Source: Ilex aquifolium
Lineage: Eukaryota; Streptophyta; Magnoliopsida; Aquifoliales; Aquifoliaceae
DNA length: 64,000 bases
Assembly: GCA_951799425.1 (NCBI GenBank)
Contig: OX637393.1
Span: 39,753,744 to 39,817,743, forward strand
Direction of reading: 5' to 3'
Shown here: piece by piece, positions 13,127 through 23,619 of the stretch
How positions within the stretch are numbered: the first letter of the stretch is position 1
Layout of the letters: each line of letters begins with the position of its first letter
Translations under genes and position numbers: made by a program
Notes under the pieces: generated by a model
Database searches by the model: none
Told to the model about the DNA's origin: nothing
Seen by the model: the letters and a program-made list of their open reading frames with translations, nothing else

Positions 13127-13622
13127 TTCTCACTCAGGGCTTTCTTTTTCAAACTCATGTTTTCAAAATCAGTTAGCAGTCAAGACCCGGTTAGTCCATG
13201 GGTTGGATATCGAGTTATGGGGTGGGCTGGCTTATCTAAAGGAGACCTGGGCTAGGTAGTTGGACCAGCAGGTCCTTCGGCTTATGGTGCACTTCTTTTC
13301 TAAGTGGGCTTTCCTCTGGGCTTTTTGGAGGCTCGGTAACTAACTAGACCAGCCTATCCACAAGATCCTTTCCCTCCGCTCAATTGGCTCCACGTGTACC
13401 CTTTTGTTTCCCTTCCTCACCGTTAGATGTATCAACCTTCCCTTCCTTGTGTATAAGGTTTTGCCTTTCCAGCTGTGCCCTAGCTTGTTGCGAGCATTCC
13501 ATTATCTGTGCTGTTTGTCCAGCCACTTATTGACACCAGATTTTGTTGTATTGATTCTGGTACCAGGTTTCGCGCCGTTGTATTTTACACACACACTCTC
13601 TGTTGTTAGTATCTTTGTCATG
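13127..13622. other. Intergenic DNA, nothing recognised
   Basis: GC content is slightly higher than the surroundings. No supported gene. Confidence 0.4.
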
Positions 13623-13630
13623 CATCACCG

Positions 13631-14020
13631 TGGGGTGGTAATTTTTGACACGGCACGATAACTCGATACGAATACGACATGAATAAATGAGTTTGTATTG
13701 ACTATTTTTTGGTACAAACTCGTGTATGACACGAGCCGTCAACACGAAGTGTTAATGAATCGTGTTCGGGTTCAACCCGCTTAACCCAAATTGACCCGTC
13801 AACACGAAGTTTTTAACTCGAAGGAGATTGACCTGGCCTTTTCGTTGCATGTATGAGTTTTCATGTTCTGATGGCTTGTTTTTTCCATTACTTCTAATGT
13901 TTAATTTGGTTGCGCGATGTACGATTAGCATATTTAATTAGTATTATAGAAATAAAATATTAATTATTTATAACTGTTTATTTAGCACTGACATAATTAT
14001 TGTATAAAAAAGATATTATT

Positions 14021-14052
<32 letters not shown>

Positions 14053-14292
14053 AGTTAATTTTTAGTTTGTAGAAAAAGTATGAGGAGATATTCAATTAAG
14101 TGAAAATAAAATCTTAGCGTTAAATTTTTTATTCAAAATTTATGTGAGTCAACACGAATACGAACACGAACACGACACGAAAATAAACAGGTCAACTCGA
14201 CATGACACGATTAATTAAATGGGTTGGGTTAGGGTTAACTAATGTTCGACACGACACGAACCCGACACAACACGACTCGATTGTCACCCCTA
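13631..14292 (+). mobile_element. hAT-like MITE, family A copy 2, with 8-bp TSD
   Basis: It starts TGGGGTGG and ends CACCCCTA, flanked on both sides by CATCACCG (13623-13630 and 14293-14300), a perfect 8-bp TSD as expected for hAT elements. The interior is full of ACACGA/GACACG words. No transposase frame is present, so it is non-autonomous. Confidence 0.75.
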
Positions 14293-14344
14293 CATCACCG
14301 TCATCAGACTACCCATCTCCGTGTCGTCGGTCGATTATCTCCTC

Positions 14345-14716
14345 TTATCCTCGGTTGTTTTTTCCCGACCATTTTTCCTTTTCCTTTGCTTCTTTCTCAA
14401 TTTTAAACCAGTTTTCCTTGAAGAAAATCATTGTTTTTGCTGGTTGAGCCCTTATTTCTAGTCCAAAGGGAGGAATAGACCTATCATTGATTTTTTTGGG
14501 ACAGAGATCACGACTTTGTCTGATTTTTTTGGAGTGATAGCAGAAGTTTGTGAGCCTTTCATACTTGAAACTCACCCATACATCATCCAAATCGTCTCTC
14601 TCAAGGTAGACTCCCTTTTTTAGCGGTTATGTAATATCAATTGCACACTTCACCAGAAAATAAGTTTTGATTTAGAATAAATCCTTCATCAGGTTCCAAC
14701 ATCGTAGGTTCGGTTA
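14345..14716 (-). pseudogene. DUF4283/zinc-knuckle fossil, C-terminal half
   Basis: On the minus strand a degraded frame reads DDVWVSFKYERLTNFCYHS, the core of the zf-CCHC_4 domain found with DUF4283 in plant L1-type ORF1 proteins. The knuckle Cys/His pattern is corrupted and stops and frameshifts lie just before it. Its N-terminal part continues at 28173-28500, on the other side of the Tat insertion. Rejoining across the GGTTA target restores collinearity, so the Tat element landed inside this fossil. DUF4283 proteins are thought to bind nucleic acid; this copy is dead. Confidence 0.6.
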
Positions 14717-15109
14717 TGATGATACCTAAAACAAACAGACACGAGCTCAGGAAACAAGCTCAGGTCGGGAGCTCAGACAAAATAAGCAGAGTTCATCCGG
14801 CAGTGGTCAGAGCTCATCCAGTCAGCGCTAAGAGCTCCCAGCTGAAGACACGAGTTGAGAAAATGATGAAAGGACAGCAAGAAGACAGCAGATATCCTCA
14901 TAGAGAGAATTAAGCCAATCCAAGGCGTGAAACCCGTCACCAACCAGGATCTTCTCCTAGAACCAAGGAGAGGATCCCACGATAAAAGGCAAAAACCTCT
15001 CCATTCGAAGCCAGCCATAAGTTTAGGTGACTCCGGGATTATAGATGGAGATGGGGAACAACCCCTTCAATAAAGGGGATAACCCCGAATTAGAGGGGGG
15101 GGAGGAGGA

Positions 15110-15116
15110 TATAAAG
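15110..15116 (+). promoter_or_regulatory. TATA box of the Tat 5' LTR
   Basis: TATAAAG lies in a purine-rich context about 86 bases before the poly(A)-like AATAAA. It is the most likely core promoter for the gag-pol transcript and is conserved in the 3' LTR. Confidence 0.6.
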
Positions 15117-15195
15117 CGAGAGGGCGAGTCCCCATGGGGGGAGAGGGAGAAACCCTAATACCTTGAGATTTCTACTGTAACACGACCGATTCATC

Positions 15196-15201
15196 AATAA
15201 A
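15196..15201 (+). promoter_or_regulatory. Poly(A)-signal-like motif in the Tat LTR
   Basis: AATAAA downstream of the TATA box is in the right place to act as the 3'-end signal when read in the 3' LTR. Confidence 0.45.
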
Positions 15202-15405
15202 GAAAGAGGAGCAAGAGCCTCCATTTAAGAGTGGACTAGCCGAGCTCATTAGCCGGTGAACCACTATACTTCTATCGTATTTCATACATTACACATGGTT
15301 AACTAGAGCACTCATCCACAATTTCACGAGCCTCGCAGCTCATATCCATCCCATACCATTGACCTCAAACTCGTTGCTCATCCACGTGAAACAACACCAT
15401 CAGTT

Positions 15406-15423
15406 TGGCGCCGTCTGTGGGAA
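15406..15423 (+). other. Primer-binding site of the Tat element
   Basis: TGGCGCCGTCTGTGGGAA starts 3 bases after the LTR end. The first nine bases match the complement of the 3' end of tRNA-Asp; beyond that the pairing breaks, so the exact primer tRNA is uncertain. Confidence 0.75.
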
Positions 15424-15464
15424 CGACTGTTCCTTCTACAAATAAGTTGATCTTTCAGTGACTG

Positions 15465-18400
15465 ATGGTAACGACGCGAAATATGAGTAGAAGTCAAACA
15501 AACCTACCGCGAATGCAAGATCCACAGGAAGCCACCAACGGCAGACAACCCGGGAACGTCCAGGAGGCGAATTCCCCCATTAACAACGAGTTGGAGGCCC
15601 TTCGCCTCGTCAACCAACGCCTGTTGAAAGAAAATGCGGAGCTATCGAAGCTCGTGCAGCGCCCACAGGAGGCACGACCGGCCCAAGAAGGCCAAGCTAA
15701 TCCCCCTCGTAGGGAGCAGCGACATTGGGACCCCCTTAGAGAGGTCAACGAAGGAGCTGAAAGTAGCCATACCCGGGGGCATGTTCCCTACTTGCCTCCT
15801 AGGAATGGCCACAACGAGGAAGTGCAAAGTCAGAATGATGCGGGTGAGAGAGATGATTTGTTCCCTTACCCACAAGACAGGAGAGAGCAGCACTGGGAGC
15901 AACGCTTCAAGAACTTCCAGCCAGAGCTCAGCCATATGAAGGAGGCTGTTAAGAGCAAGGCTCCGGTCACAATGGACGTCTTGGTTCAGCAAACCGAGTC
16001 CCCATTCACCACGGGAGTGCTGCACTTTCCTCTCCCACCAAAATTCAGAATGCCACAAGTAGAGGTTTTTGACGGAACGAAAGACCCCGTAGATCATCTC
16101 AACACTTACAAAAACCAGATGGAGCTGCATGGATACCAAGATCCTGTACGCTGCAGAGCTTTTGCCATCACATTGAAGGGTTCAGCCCTCGCCTGGTTCC
16201 ATAGGCTCCCACCAGCCTCGATCTCGTCCTTCAAGGAGCTCTCCATAGCTTTCGTATCTCATTTTATAGGAGCTCGGATATACAGAAAGCCAAGCTATCA
16301 CCTACTGAATGTGAAACAGGGTCCCCAAGAAAACCTGAGGTCTTATGTCCAGAGGTTTAACTCGGAGACATTAAAGGTGGATGTTCCAGACGAAAAATTT
16401 GCCATAACTGCTTTCATTGCAGGATTGGGGGTGCAATCAAAGGACTTGATGTTCTCTATATCAAAGAACCCTCAGGCAAGTATGGCTGAGGTATTAGCCA
16501 AGGCCGAGAAGTATATAAACGGTGAAGAGGCACTCCTTTCTAAGGTGGGAGGTGCATCCTCACGAAAGGAGAAGGAAAAAGAAGAAAAGAGAAGGGACCG
16601 AAGTCCCAGGAAGGAGAAAGGACGGGAAAGGTCCCCAAGAAGGGATAGAGACCGCTCACCCAAGAGAATAAGAAATGTCAGAGATCGTCTGGGTCCCATG
16701 CAGCCTGAACTACAGCCCAGATACGGACCTCAGCGATTTACCCCACTCACTGTCGCTGTGTCACAAGTATTGTATGAGGTCCAAAACGAAAAGTTCTTGA
16801 GATGGCCACCTCGGATGAAGGCAGACCCGGCAAAGAGAGATCCCACGAAATACTGTGATTATCACATAGATCATGGTCACCACACAGATGATTGCATTCA
16901 ACTAAAGAAGGAAATTGAGTTCCTGATCCAGCAAGGTCAGCTGCGCCGCTTTGTAGCCAATGACAACCAGAACCGAGCTCTTCCACCTCCACCACCTCGG
17001 CAGCAGGCACCAGCGCCACACCAGCAGCCCCTAGGGGAAATCAGAGTGATATCCGGAGGGTTCGCGGGAGGCGGAGAGTCTAGCTCAGCCAGGAAGGCAC
17101 ACCTTCGCCGGATCAGAGCCGAAGAAACTCTCGAAGTGCACGCTGTATCCAAAGCACCACGCTTAGATACAGCTATCACTTTTTCAGATGCTGACTTAGA
17201 AGGGTGCCAATACCCCCATGATGATCCATTGGTGGTACGAGCTGTGGTGGCAAATAGAACCGTTCATCGGGTTCTAATTGATAACGGGAGCTCGGCAGAT
17301 ATTATATTCGCACCGGCGTTCGACAAGATGGACATAGGAAGGGAGAAACTTGAGTCAGTGAGCACTCACTTGCTGGGATTCTCCGGGGAAAGGGTGTTCC
17401 CCCTAGGTTCCATCCAGCTCGTGCTCACCCTAGGGGACCCACCTTGCCAAGCCACTACCACTGTCAAGTTCCTAGTAGTCGATGCACCATCTGCGTACAA
17501 CATCTTGCTGGGAAGGCCATCCCTGAATTCTGTGAAGGCAATCCCATCTGTCTATCACTTAGTCGTGAAATTCCCTACAGATAATGGAATCGGAGTGGTC
17601 CGAGGAGACCAGCGTATAGCAAGGGAATGCTATATGGCTTCTATTAAAAGGAAGGAGGTTGAGAACATCCAACTGGACGAACTCGACATGAGAGATGAAA
17701 TGGAGACAAGACCAATGCCATCGGAAGAGCTGGAACCAGTTCAGCTTGATGAAAAGCCTGAACACCTCGTATATGTGGGTTCCAGACTGAACGCTAAGCT
17801 CAAAGGACTCCTAATCCAGTTCCTAAAAGAGAATATAGGAGTATTCGCTTGGAAGCAAGAGGACATGGAAGGAATTGACCCATCGGTTATTACCCATAAG
17901 CTATGCATAAACCCAACTTGCAAACCCATCAAACAGAAGAGGAGGAGCTTTGCCTCTGAAAGACAAAGGGCAATCAATGAGGAAGTCAGCAAACTACTCC
18001 ATGCCAAGGCTATCAGGGAGGTTGATTACCCCACCTGGTTAGCAAATGTAGTTCTTGTAAAGAAAACCAATGGGAAGTGGCGACTATGCATTGACTTCAC
18101 TGATCTCAACCGAGCATGCCCCAAGGACAGTTTTCCTTTACCTCGGATTGACCTAATAGTGGATGCCACTGCAGGGCACGAGCTCCTCAGTTTCATGGAC
18201 GCCTTCTCAGGCTACAACCAGATCAGGATGGATCCAGGCGATCAAGAGAAGACCTCCTTTGTAACTGAACAGGGAACATATTGCTATCAGGTCATGCCCT
18301 TCGGATTGAAGAACGCTGGAGCCACTTACCAGCGGTTGGTGAATAGAATGTTCCAAAAACAAATAGGAGCATCCATGGAAGTTTACATTGATGACATGCT

Positions 18401-20933
18401 AGTAAAGTCACTAAAAGCAGAGCTCCACATCGAGCACCTAGCTGAGTCATTTCGAATTCTAAAGGAGTACAAAATGAAGCTCAACCCTGCGAAATGCGCA
18501 TTTGGGGTCTCGGCAGGAAAATTTCTGGGTTTTATAGTCAGCAGCCGGGGGATTGAAGCCAATCCAGAGAAGGTTAGAGCAATGGTGGAAATGCAATCAC
18601 CATCCAACACAAAAGAAGTGCAACGCTTGACAGGCAGGATTGCTGCACTAAGTCGTTTTGTATCTAGATCAAGTGATAAGTGCCAGCCATTCTTTCAAAT
18701 CTTGAAGAAGGCGTTCCAGTGGGATACCAAGTGTGAGGAAGCATTCAAAGCCCTAAAGAGTTATATGAGCTCTCCTCCTGTTTTGGTGAGCCCTTTAGAA
18801 GGGGAAGTCCTCACCCTCTACCTAGCGGTTTCAGATTTTTCAACGAGCGCAGCGCTAGTTAGGGAGCGAGACAGAGCTCAGCAGCCAGTCTACTACTGTA
18901 GCAGAGCTCTGAGGGGGGCAGAGGAGAGATACCCAAAGATGGAAAAACTCGTTCTAGCTCTGGTTACAACAGCTAGGAGACTTAGACCTTATTTCCAGGC
19001 TCATACTATCGAGGTTCCGACGGACCAGCCAATGAAGCAAGTACTACACAAGCCGGAGTCCTCAGGAAGGTTGGTTAAATGGGCCATAGAGCTCAGCGAG
19101 TTTGATATCAGATATAAGCCTAGAACTGTCATCAAAGGGCAAATTTTGGCGGATTTTATTGCAGAATTCAGAGCGGCGCCTATGGAGACCACAGATTTAA
19201 TACCAGACCTCCCCATATGGAAACTTTCGGTAGATGGAGCTGCAAATGCTCAGGGAAGCGGTGCAGGGATGATCTTGACCTCCCCAGAAGGAATAGATGT
19301 CGAATATGCCCTTAGATTTGGGTTCAGAGCTTCAAATAATGAAGCAGAATACGAAGCTGTCATTGCCGGGCTCAATCTTGCCCATTCTATGGAAGCAGAA
19401 CAGCTGGAGATCTGCAGTGACTCTCAACTGGTAGTAAAGCAGATAGAAGAGTCTTACGAGGCAAGAGGCGAAAAGATGATCCTCTACCTCAAAAAGGTGC
19501 GAGAACTAATGAAAAAATTTGTGCAGGTCAAGGTCAGACACGTGCCTAGAACGGAGAATTCACGAGCAGATGCCCTGGCAAGGTTAGCAACTGCCTCGCA
19601 AGAGGATCTGGATAGGCTAATTCCAGTGGAGCACCTCCCAGATCCTTCAGTAAGCATCGAAGAAGTGGAAATTCTATCAAGTGAAGCTCGGCCGAGCTGG
19701 ATGGACCCCATCTTAGAGTACCTGCAGAATGGAACTTTGCCAAGTGAGGGTAAGGAGGCATCCAAGCTGAGGACCAGGTCAGCCAGATTTTCCTTGATGC
19801 AAGGAAAACTGTACAAGCGTGGATTCTCAACGCCTCTCCTTAAGTGCGTAGGAGATGAGGACGCCAACTACATACTCAGAGAGGTACATGAAGGAATATG
19901 TGGCAATCACATAGGAGCTCGGGCCTTGGCAGGAAAAGTACTAAGACAAGGGTATTATTGGCCCACCATGCTCAAAAATGCCACCGACTTAGTAAGAAAA
20001 TGCAAGACCTGCCAGGAGCATGCCAATGTGTCCCATTGTCCTCCTGAGCCCCTAACCTCGGTGGTGAGCCCATGGCCTTTTCAGCAGTGGGGTTTGGACA
20101 TTCTGGGGCCCCTTCCCACCGGTATGGGACATTGCAAGTTTGCCATCGTAGGAGTGGATTACTTTACTAAATGGGCGGAGGTCGAACCCTTGGCAACAAT
20201 CACAGAGCAAAAAGTTCAAAACTTCGTTTGGAAGTCGATAGTTTGCAGGTTTGGAGTTCCCAGAGCGTTCGTATCTGACAACGGAAAGCAGTTTGATAAC
20301 TCAAAATTTAAAAGCTTTTGTGCTGAGCTCGGGATCAAGAACTATTTCTCAGCTCCTGCACATCTTCAGTCCAATGGGCAAGCAGAGATCACAATCAGAA
20401 CCATAAAGTTAGCTTTAAAGACCAAATTGGAGAACCTGAAAGGCAAGTGGGTGGAATACATCCCTGAGGTATTGTGGGCCTACAGGACCACCGTCAGATC
20501 TGCAACACAGGAAACCCCCTTTGCTTTGGCCTTTGGAACCGAAGCAGTAGCCCCAGTGGAGATAGGGCACCAATCACCAAGGGTAGAGTTTGCGGATGCC
20601 GAGCACAATGATGAATCTCTCTTGCTAAACCTCGATCTCTTGGATGAAAAGAGGGACAGAGCTCTGCACCGTGTCCGCATCTACCAAAGGAAAACAGCAA
20701 GGTATTATGACAGGAAGGTAAGGCACAGAAGTTTCAAGGCTGGAGACTTGGTACTTAGGAGGCTCCTGCCTGCAAGAAAGGATCCCACACATGGGAAATT
20801 GGGACCCAACTGGGAAGGGCCCTATATCGTGTCAAGAGTAATCAGACCTGGGAACTACGAATTGCAAACAGAGGAAGGGAAGGTCCTACCTCACTCTTGG
20901 AATGCCGAGCACCTTAAGAAGTTTTTCCAGTAA
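15465..20933 (+). CDS. Tat-lineage Gag-Pol polyprotein, intact (1822 aa)
   Basis: One ORF encodes the structural and enzymatic proteins for reverse transcription and integration. Gag core is at about residues 195-305. A zinc knuckle of unusual CHHC type (C464-X2-H467-X4-H472-X4-C477) follows an Arg/Lys/Ser-rich segment. The aspartic protease has DNGSS at D606, the form usual in this lineage. Reverse transcriptase has YIDD at 974-977. A classical RNase H is at about 1110-1230 and a second, archaeal-type RNase H starts with SVDG at D1257. Integrase has an HHCC finger (H1475, H1482, C1513, C1516) and a DD35E core (D1545, D1605, E1641). No stop or frameshift separates gag from pol, so Gag/Pol ratio must be set another way. 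The start ATG is 63 bases after the LTR. There is no chromodomain. Confidence 0.95.
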   Translation: MVTTRNMSRSQTNLPRMQDPQEATNGRQPGNVQEANSPINNELEALRLVNQRLLKENAELSKLVQRPQEARPAQEGQANPPRREQRHWDPLREVNEGAESSHTRGHVPYLPPRNGHNEEVQSQNDAGERDDLFPYPQDRREQHWEQRFKNFQPELSHMKEAVKSKAPVTMDVLVQQTESPFTTGVLHFPLPPKFRMPQVEVFDGTKDPVDHLNTYKNQMELHGYQDPVRCRAFAITLKGSALAWFHRLPPASISSFKELSIAFVSHFIGARIYRKPSYHLLNVKQGPQENLRSYVQRFNSETLKVDVPDEKFAITAFIAGLGVQSKDLMFSISKNPQASMAEVLAKAEKYINGEEALLSKVGGASSRKEKEKEEKRRDRSPRKEKGRERSPRRDRDRSPKRIRNVRDRLGPMQPELQPRYGPQRFTPLTVAVSQVLYEVQNEKFLRWPPRMKADPAKRDPTKYCDYHIDHGHHTDDCIQLKKEIEFLIQQGQLRRFVANDNQNRALPPPPPRQQAPAPHQQPLGEIRVISGGFAGGGESSSARKAHLRRIRAEETLEVHAVSKAPRLDTAITFSDADLEGCQYPHDDPLVVRAVVANRTVHRVLIDNGSSADIIFAPAFDKMDIGREKLESVSTHLLGFSGERVFPLGSIQLVLTLGDPPCQATTTVKFLVVDAPSAYNILLGRPSLNSVKAIPSVYHLVVKFPTDNGIGVVRGDQRIARECYMASIKRKEVENIQLDELDMRDEMETRPMPSEELEPVQLDEKPEHLVYVGSRLNAKLKGLLIQFLKENIGVFAWKQEDMEGIDPSVITHKLCINPTCKPIKQKRRSFASERQRAINEEVSKLLHAKAIREVDYPTWLANVVLVKKTNGKWRLCIDFTDLNRACPKDSFPLPRIDLIVDATAGHELLSFMDAFSGYNQIRMDPGDQEKTSFVTEQGTYCYQVMPFGLKNAGATYQRLVNRMFQKQIGASMEVYIDDMLVKSLKAELHIEHLAESFRILKEYKMKLNPAKCAFGVSAGKFLGFIVSSRGIEANPEKVRAMVEMQSPSNTKEVQRLTGRIAALSRFVSRSSDKCQPFFQILKKAFQWDTKCEEAFKALKSYMSSPPVLVSPLEGEVLTLYLAVSDFSTSAALVRERDRAQQPVYYCSRALRGAEERYPKMEKLVLALVTTARRLRPYFQAHTIEVPTDQPMKQVLHKPESSGRLVKWAIELSEFDIRYKPRTVIKGQILADFIAEFRAAPMETTDLIPDLPIWKLSVDGAANAQGSGAGMILTSPEGIDVEYALRFGFRASNNEAEYEAVIAGLNLAHSMEAEQLEICSDSQLVVKQIEESYEARGEKMILYLKKVRELMKKFVQVKVRHVPRTENSRADALARLATASQEDLDRLIPVEHLPDPSVSIEEVEILSSEARPSWMDPILEYLQNGTLPSEGKEASKLRTRSARFSLMQGKLYKRGFSTPLLKCVGDEDANYILREVHEGICGNHIGARALAGKVLRQGYYWPTMLKNATDLVRKCKTCQEHANVSHCPPEPLTSVVSPWPFQQWGLDILGPLPTGMGHCKFAIVGVDYFTKWAEVEPLATITEQKVQNFVWKSIVCRFGVPRAFVSDNGKQFDNSKFKSFCAELGIKNYFSAPAHLQSNGQAEITIRTIKLALKTKLENLKGKWVEYIPEVLWAYRTTVRSATQETPFALAFGTEAVAPVEIGHQSPRVEFADAEHNDESLLLNLDLLDEKRDRALHRVRIYQRKTARYYDRKVRHRSFKAGDLVLRRLLPARKDPTHGKLGPNWEGPYIVSRVIRPGNYELQTEEGKVLPHSWNAEHLKKFFQ

Positions 20934-21010
20934 GTGTCACTTGTAACAAAGCCATTTTATAATAAGAATAAACAAGTCATTTATTCACCTTCATTCGGTT
21001 TCCAAACAAG

Positions 21011-21430
21011 ATGAGCTCTTCAGCTCATAAACAAACGATAAGCTTCAAAGCTTATAAATACAAGATGAGCTCTTCAGCTCATAAACAAACGATAAGCTTC
21101 AAAGCTTATAAATACAAGATGAGCTCTTCAGCTCATAAACAAACGATAAGCTTCAAAGCTTATAAATACAAGATGAGCTCTTCAGCTCATAAACGAACGA
21201 TAAGCTTCAAAGCTTATAAATACAAGATGAGCTCTTCAGCTCATAAACAAACGATAAGCTTCAAAGCTTATAAATACAAGATGAGCTCTTCAGCTCATAA
21301 ACAAAAGATAAGTTTTAAAGCTTATAAATATAAGATGAGTTCTTCAGCTCATAAACAAGCTCTTCAGCTCATAAACAAATAATAAGCTTCAAAGCTTATA
21401 AATACAAGATGAGCTCTTCAGCTCATAAAC
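21011..21430 (+). repeat. 54-bp tandem repeat array with paired hairpins
   Basis: Units start at 21011, 21065, 21119, 21173, 21227, 21281, 21335 and a partial one at 21409; the seventh is 74 bp because of a 20-bp internal duplication. Each unit has two inverted repeats: ATGAGCT-CTTC-AGCTCAT and ATAAGCTT-CA-AAGCTTAT. The array begins 77 bases after the pol stop. The 54-bp period keeps a frame open (repeated SSSAHKQTISFKAYKYK), which is probably incidental. Confidence 0.95.
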
Positions 21431-21454
21431 GAGTCAGAAAGATTCAAGACTGGC

Positions 21455-21555
21455 CTCTTCTTGGAAACACCAACAGTCAGATTGAAGAATGAACTCTTCT
21501 TGGAGACACCAACAGTCAGATTGAAGAAGGAACTCTTCTTGGAGACTACAACGGT
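21455..21555 (+). repeat. 39-bp tandem repeat, about 2.5 copies
   Basis: CTCTTCTTGGAGACACCAAC starts near 21455, 21494 and 21533 with intervening CAGTCAGATTGAAGAA. Confidence 0.85.
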
Positions 21556-21866
21556 CTTACCCCCACGACTAGTGGTACTTGTACACTGCCTACACCCTCG
21601 AAGACCCCAAAATGTCCAGGGCAGCAGAGAGCACTTACAAAGTCAGTCAGGAACTAAGGTCAGTGCAAACATGATCTTCTGTTTTCCTTCTACGATCGTG
21701 TTCTGAACACCAAGAGCTCGAATATGGGCACGCATACTCAAGAATGAACAACCTAAGATTCAGAGTATCCAAGAAAATAAACGTGCGGAAAAGTATAAAA
21801 AAAAAAAAAAGGTCGTAGTCTGGTATCGTTCAAGAAAAGAAAGAAAGACACAAGGGAACAAAGATC

Positions 21867-22955
21867 CTAGTCTTTTTTAAGTTCAGATTTCAGCTCAGCA
21901 ACCTCTCCCTTCAGGCTAGCATTCTCTTTCTTCAGCTCGTCCCTTTCCTGCTCAGCCTTCTGAAGTGAGTCAAGAAGATTTTGACCTATGGGGGTGAGGA
22001 AGATAGTAGACAGAGAGTCTGGAGAAAAAGAGCCATCCCTTCTACGCCTCTTCGAGCTAGCACCAACATCCCCGTCCTTATCAGAGTCCTCTTCCTCATC
22101 AGAATCAGAGAACGAGGTCCAGGAAGAGTAGGGAACGAATGAAAACTCATGCTCAGTAGCCTCAGCCCCAAACAAGTAGAGGTTTGCACTTGTCATCAAC
22201 TCGGAGTAGGTCCTAGACTCCGCAAGCAGCAACTCGTCGATATTCATCATCCCTGGCACACCCAGATCAGGTGGTCCTGCACAGCAAGGACATAATAAGA
22301 GCATACCTTTAAAAGGAAAATATTCAAAAGAGCTCGGCTCGAGCTTACCAATGCGAGAGAAGCTCTTCCAGGACCGAGCAATCCTGGCTTTACGACAGCG
22401 ATCCTCAGGAGACCTCCAAGACTCTCCAGAGGCGAAGAAGAAATGCTTAGACCACCCTTCAGGATTGGAGGGAAGATCTAGAACCAAAGGGCGTAAATTG
22501 AAATCCCTCCAACGAAAGAAACTGAAGCAGGGAGCATCATCTTCCTCAATCTCAAAGAAGTATAGAAACTCAGAGACAAAGGGGAACCTGCCAAGAGCAT
22601 GCAGGCGGCAGAACAGGAAGAAGCTCACCATAGCAGCCCATCCCCGTGGGGAAAGGCGTGAAGGGCACAGGCCATAGTAGGCAAGAACTCGCCCTATGGC
22701 CGGATGAAGGGGAAGGCGAAGTCTCATATTCATGGCACCTGCAAAAAAGCAGACTTCCCCTCGAGGAAGGTAGTTGCAGGGTTCATCTGGAGTAGGGACT
22801 CGCAAAGGCAAGTCAAGATCAGGAAAAAATCGTTTCTTGATATCCACCAAATCAGAAGATTCAAGTATTGAAGGAGAGAGATAGCGACAGTGCCACTTCC
22901 ACTCGATTCCAAAGGAGGTACGTTCCTGGAATAGAGAAGAAGCAGAGGCAGCCAT
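21867..22955 (-). CDS. Tat antisense gene 1, Transposase_28-like
   Basis: This minus-strand frame lies between pol and the 3' LTR. The start at 22955 (MAASASSLFQ) is the first Met of the domain-bearing frame. Residues about 65-180 resemble the plant 'putative gypsy type transposon' family (Pfam Transposase_28): a LPLHPAIGRVLAYYGLCPSR block, a hydrophobic stretch, then WSKHFFFASGESW. An acidic Ser/Glu/Asp region, a KRRRR basic patch and a short C-terminal coiled coil (QERDELKKENASLKGEV) follow. A 72-bp in-frame segment at 22277-22348 has GT-AG ends (GGTAAGC...TGTGCAG) and may be an intron: 362 aa unspliced, 338 aa spliced. Its domain is related to that of the gene at 24234-26831. The function of this family is unknown. 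Antisense extra ORFs are known in Tat elements; whether this one is expressed is inference. Confidence 0.75.
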   Translation of the reverse strand: MAASASSLFQERTSFGIEWKWHCRYLSPSILESSDLVDIKKRFFPDLDLPLRVPTPDEPCNYLPRGEVCFFAGAMNMRLRLPLHPAIGRVLAYYGLCPSRLSPRGWAAMVSFFLFCRLHALGRFPFVSEFLYFFEIEEDDAPCFSFFRWRDFNLRPLVLDLPSNPEGWSKHFFFASGESWRSPEDRCRKARIARSWKSFSRIGKLEPSSFEYFPFKGMLLLCPCCAGPPDLGVPGMMNIDELLLAESRTYSELMTSANLYLFGAEATEHEFSFVPYSSWTSFSDSDEEEDSDKDGDVGASSKRRRRDGSFSPDSLSTIFLTPIGQNLLDSLQKAEQERDELKKENASLKGEVAELKSELKKD

Positions 22956-23138
22956 CGAAAGTACTGGTAAGGAAAAAGATGCAAGAAATCAAGAAGAAAG
23001 TCAAGAATATTTCATGCAAGAAAGGGAAGGAGGAATTCCACGGATGATAAGAAACTCAAGGAAAGTCGGGAGCTTTTAAGGAAGCCAAGAATCAAGAAAG
23101 AGGGAAGTAGTTGCCTGTTTAGTTTCTTAATGAATAAA

Positions 23139-23233
23139 GGTAGCTGCGGTTATGGAAGGTAGCTGCGATTATGGCAAGTCACTGCGATTAAGGAAGTGGC
23201 TGCGGTTATGGAAAGACGTGGCGGTTATGAACC
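23139..23233 (+). repeat. 19-bp tandem repeat, about 5 units
   Basis: Units of GGTAGCTGCGGTTATGGAA start near 23139, 23158, 23177 and 23196 with increasing divergence. The array lies about 185 bases upstream of the start of antisense gene 1 as read on the minus strand. Confidence 0.8.
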
Positions 23234-23619
23234 ACAGTTGAGAGAAAAACGCGGGAGAAGAAATCAGATACTACTCCTCCCATTTGCACTCAAAACAACC
23301 CACAATAATTATGACCCCACCGAGCAACACATCCTCCATATTTGAGCTCAGCCTAGTCAAAAACAGAACATTTGTATAACAAATCTTTGAGGCATCCAAT
23401 TTTAAGAGCCTCACTCACGTTAGAGAGAAAGAATTCCTTATGGGTTCCTCGTTTCATCGAAGAAACCTAACAGCGTGTGAAAGCTCAAAGCCTTGCTTAA
23501 AGAAGGACTAAAGCACTCCTCAAAGCAAGATGTAGGGAAAAGGAAGTGAAACGTAGAGGAAGGTCTTCTATTCTTAGAGAAATGGAGCAACAAAATTTAT
23601 TATCTGTTCCAGAAAAGGG

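Larger units (their letters stand above)
14717..15402 (+). repeat. Tat element 5' LTR
   Basis: 686 bp, from TGATGATACC to CACCATCA. U3 is rich in GAGCTCAG words. A TATA-like box and AATAAA are present. It matches 27482-28167 at 680 of 686 positions. Confidence 0.95.

Noticed and set aside
15494-20700. Many minus-strand ORFs of 66-165 codons opposite Gag-Pol
   Set aside because: Shadows of the long Gag-Pol frame with no domain features or splice structure.
21011-21382. 123-codon ORF made of SSSAHKQTISFKAYKYK repeats
   Set aside because: The 54-bp period keeps any stop-free frame open; the palindromic DNA rather than the peptide seems to be the conserved feature.
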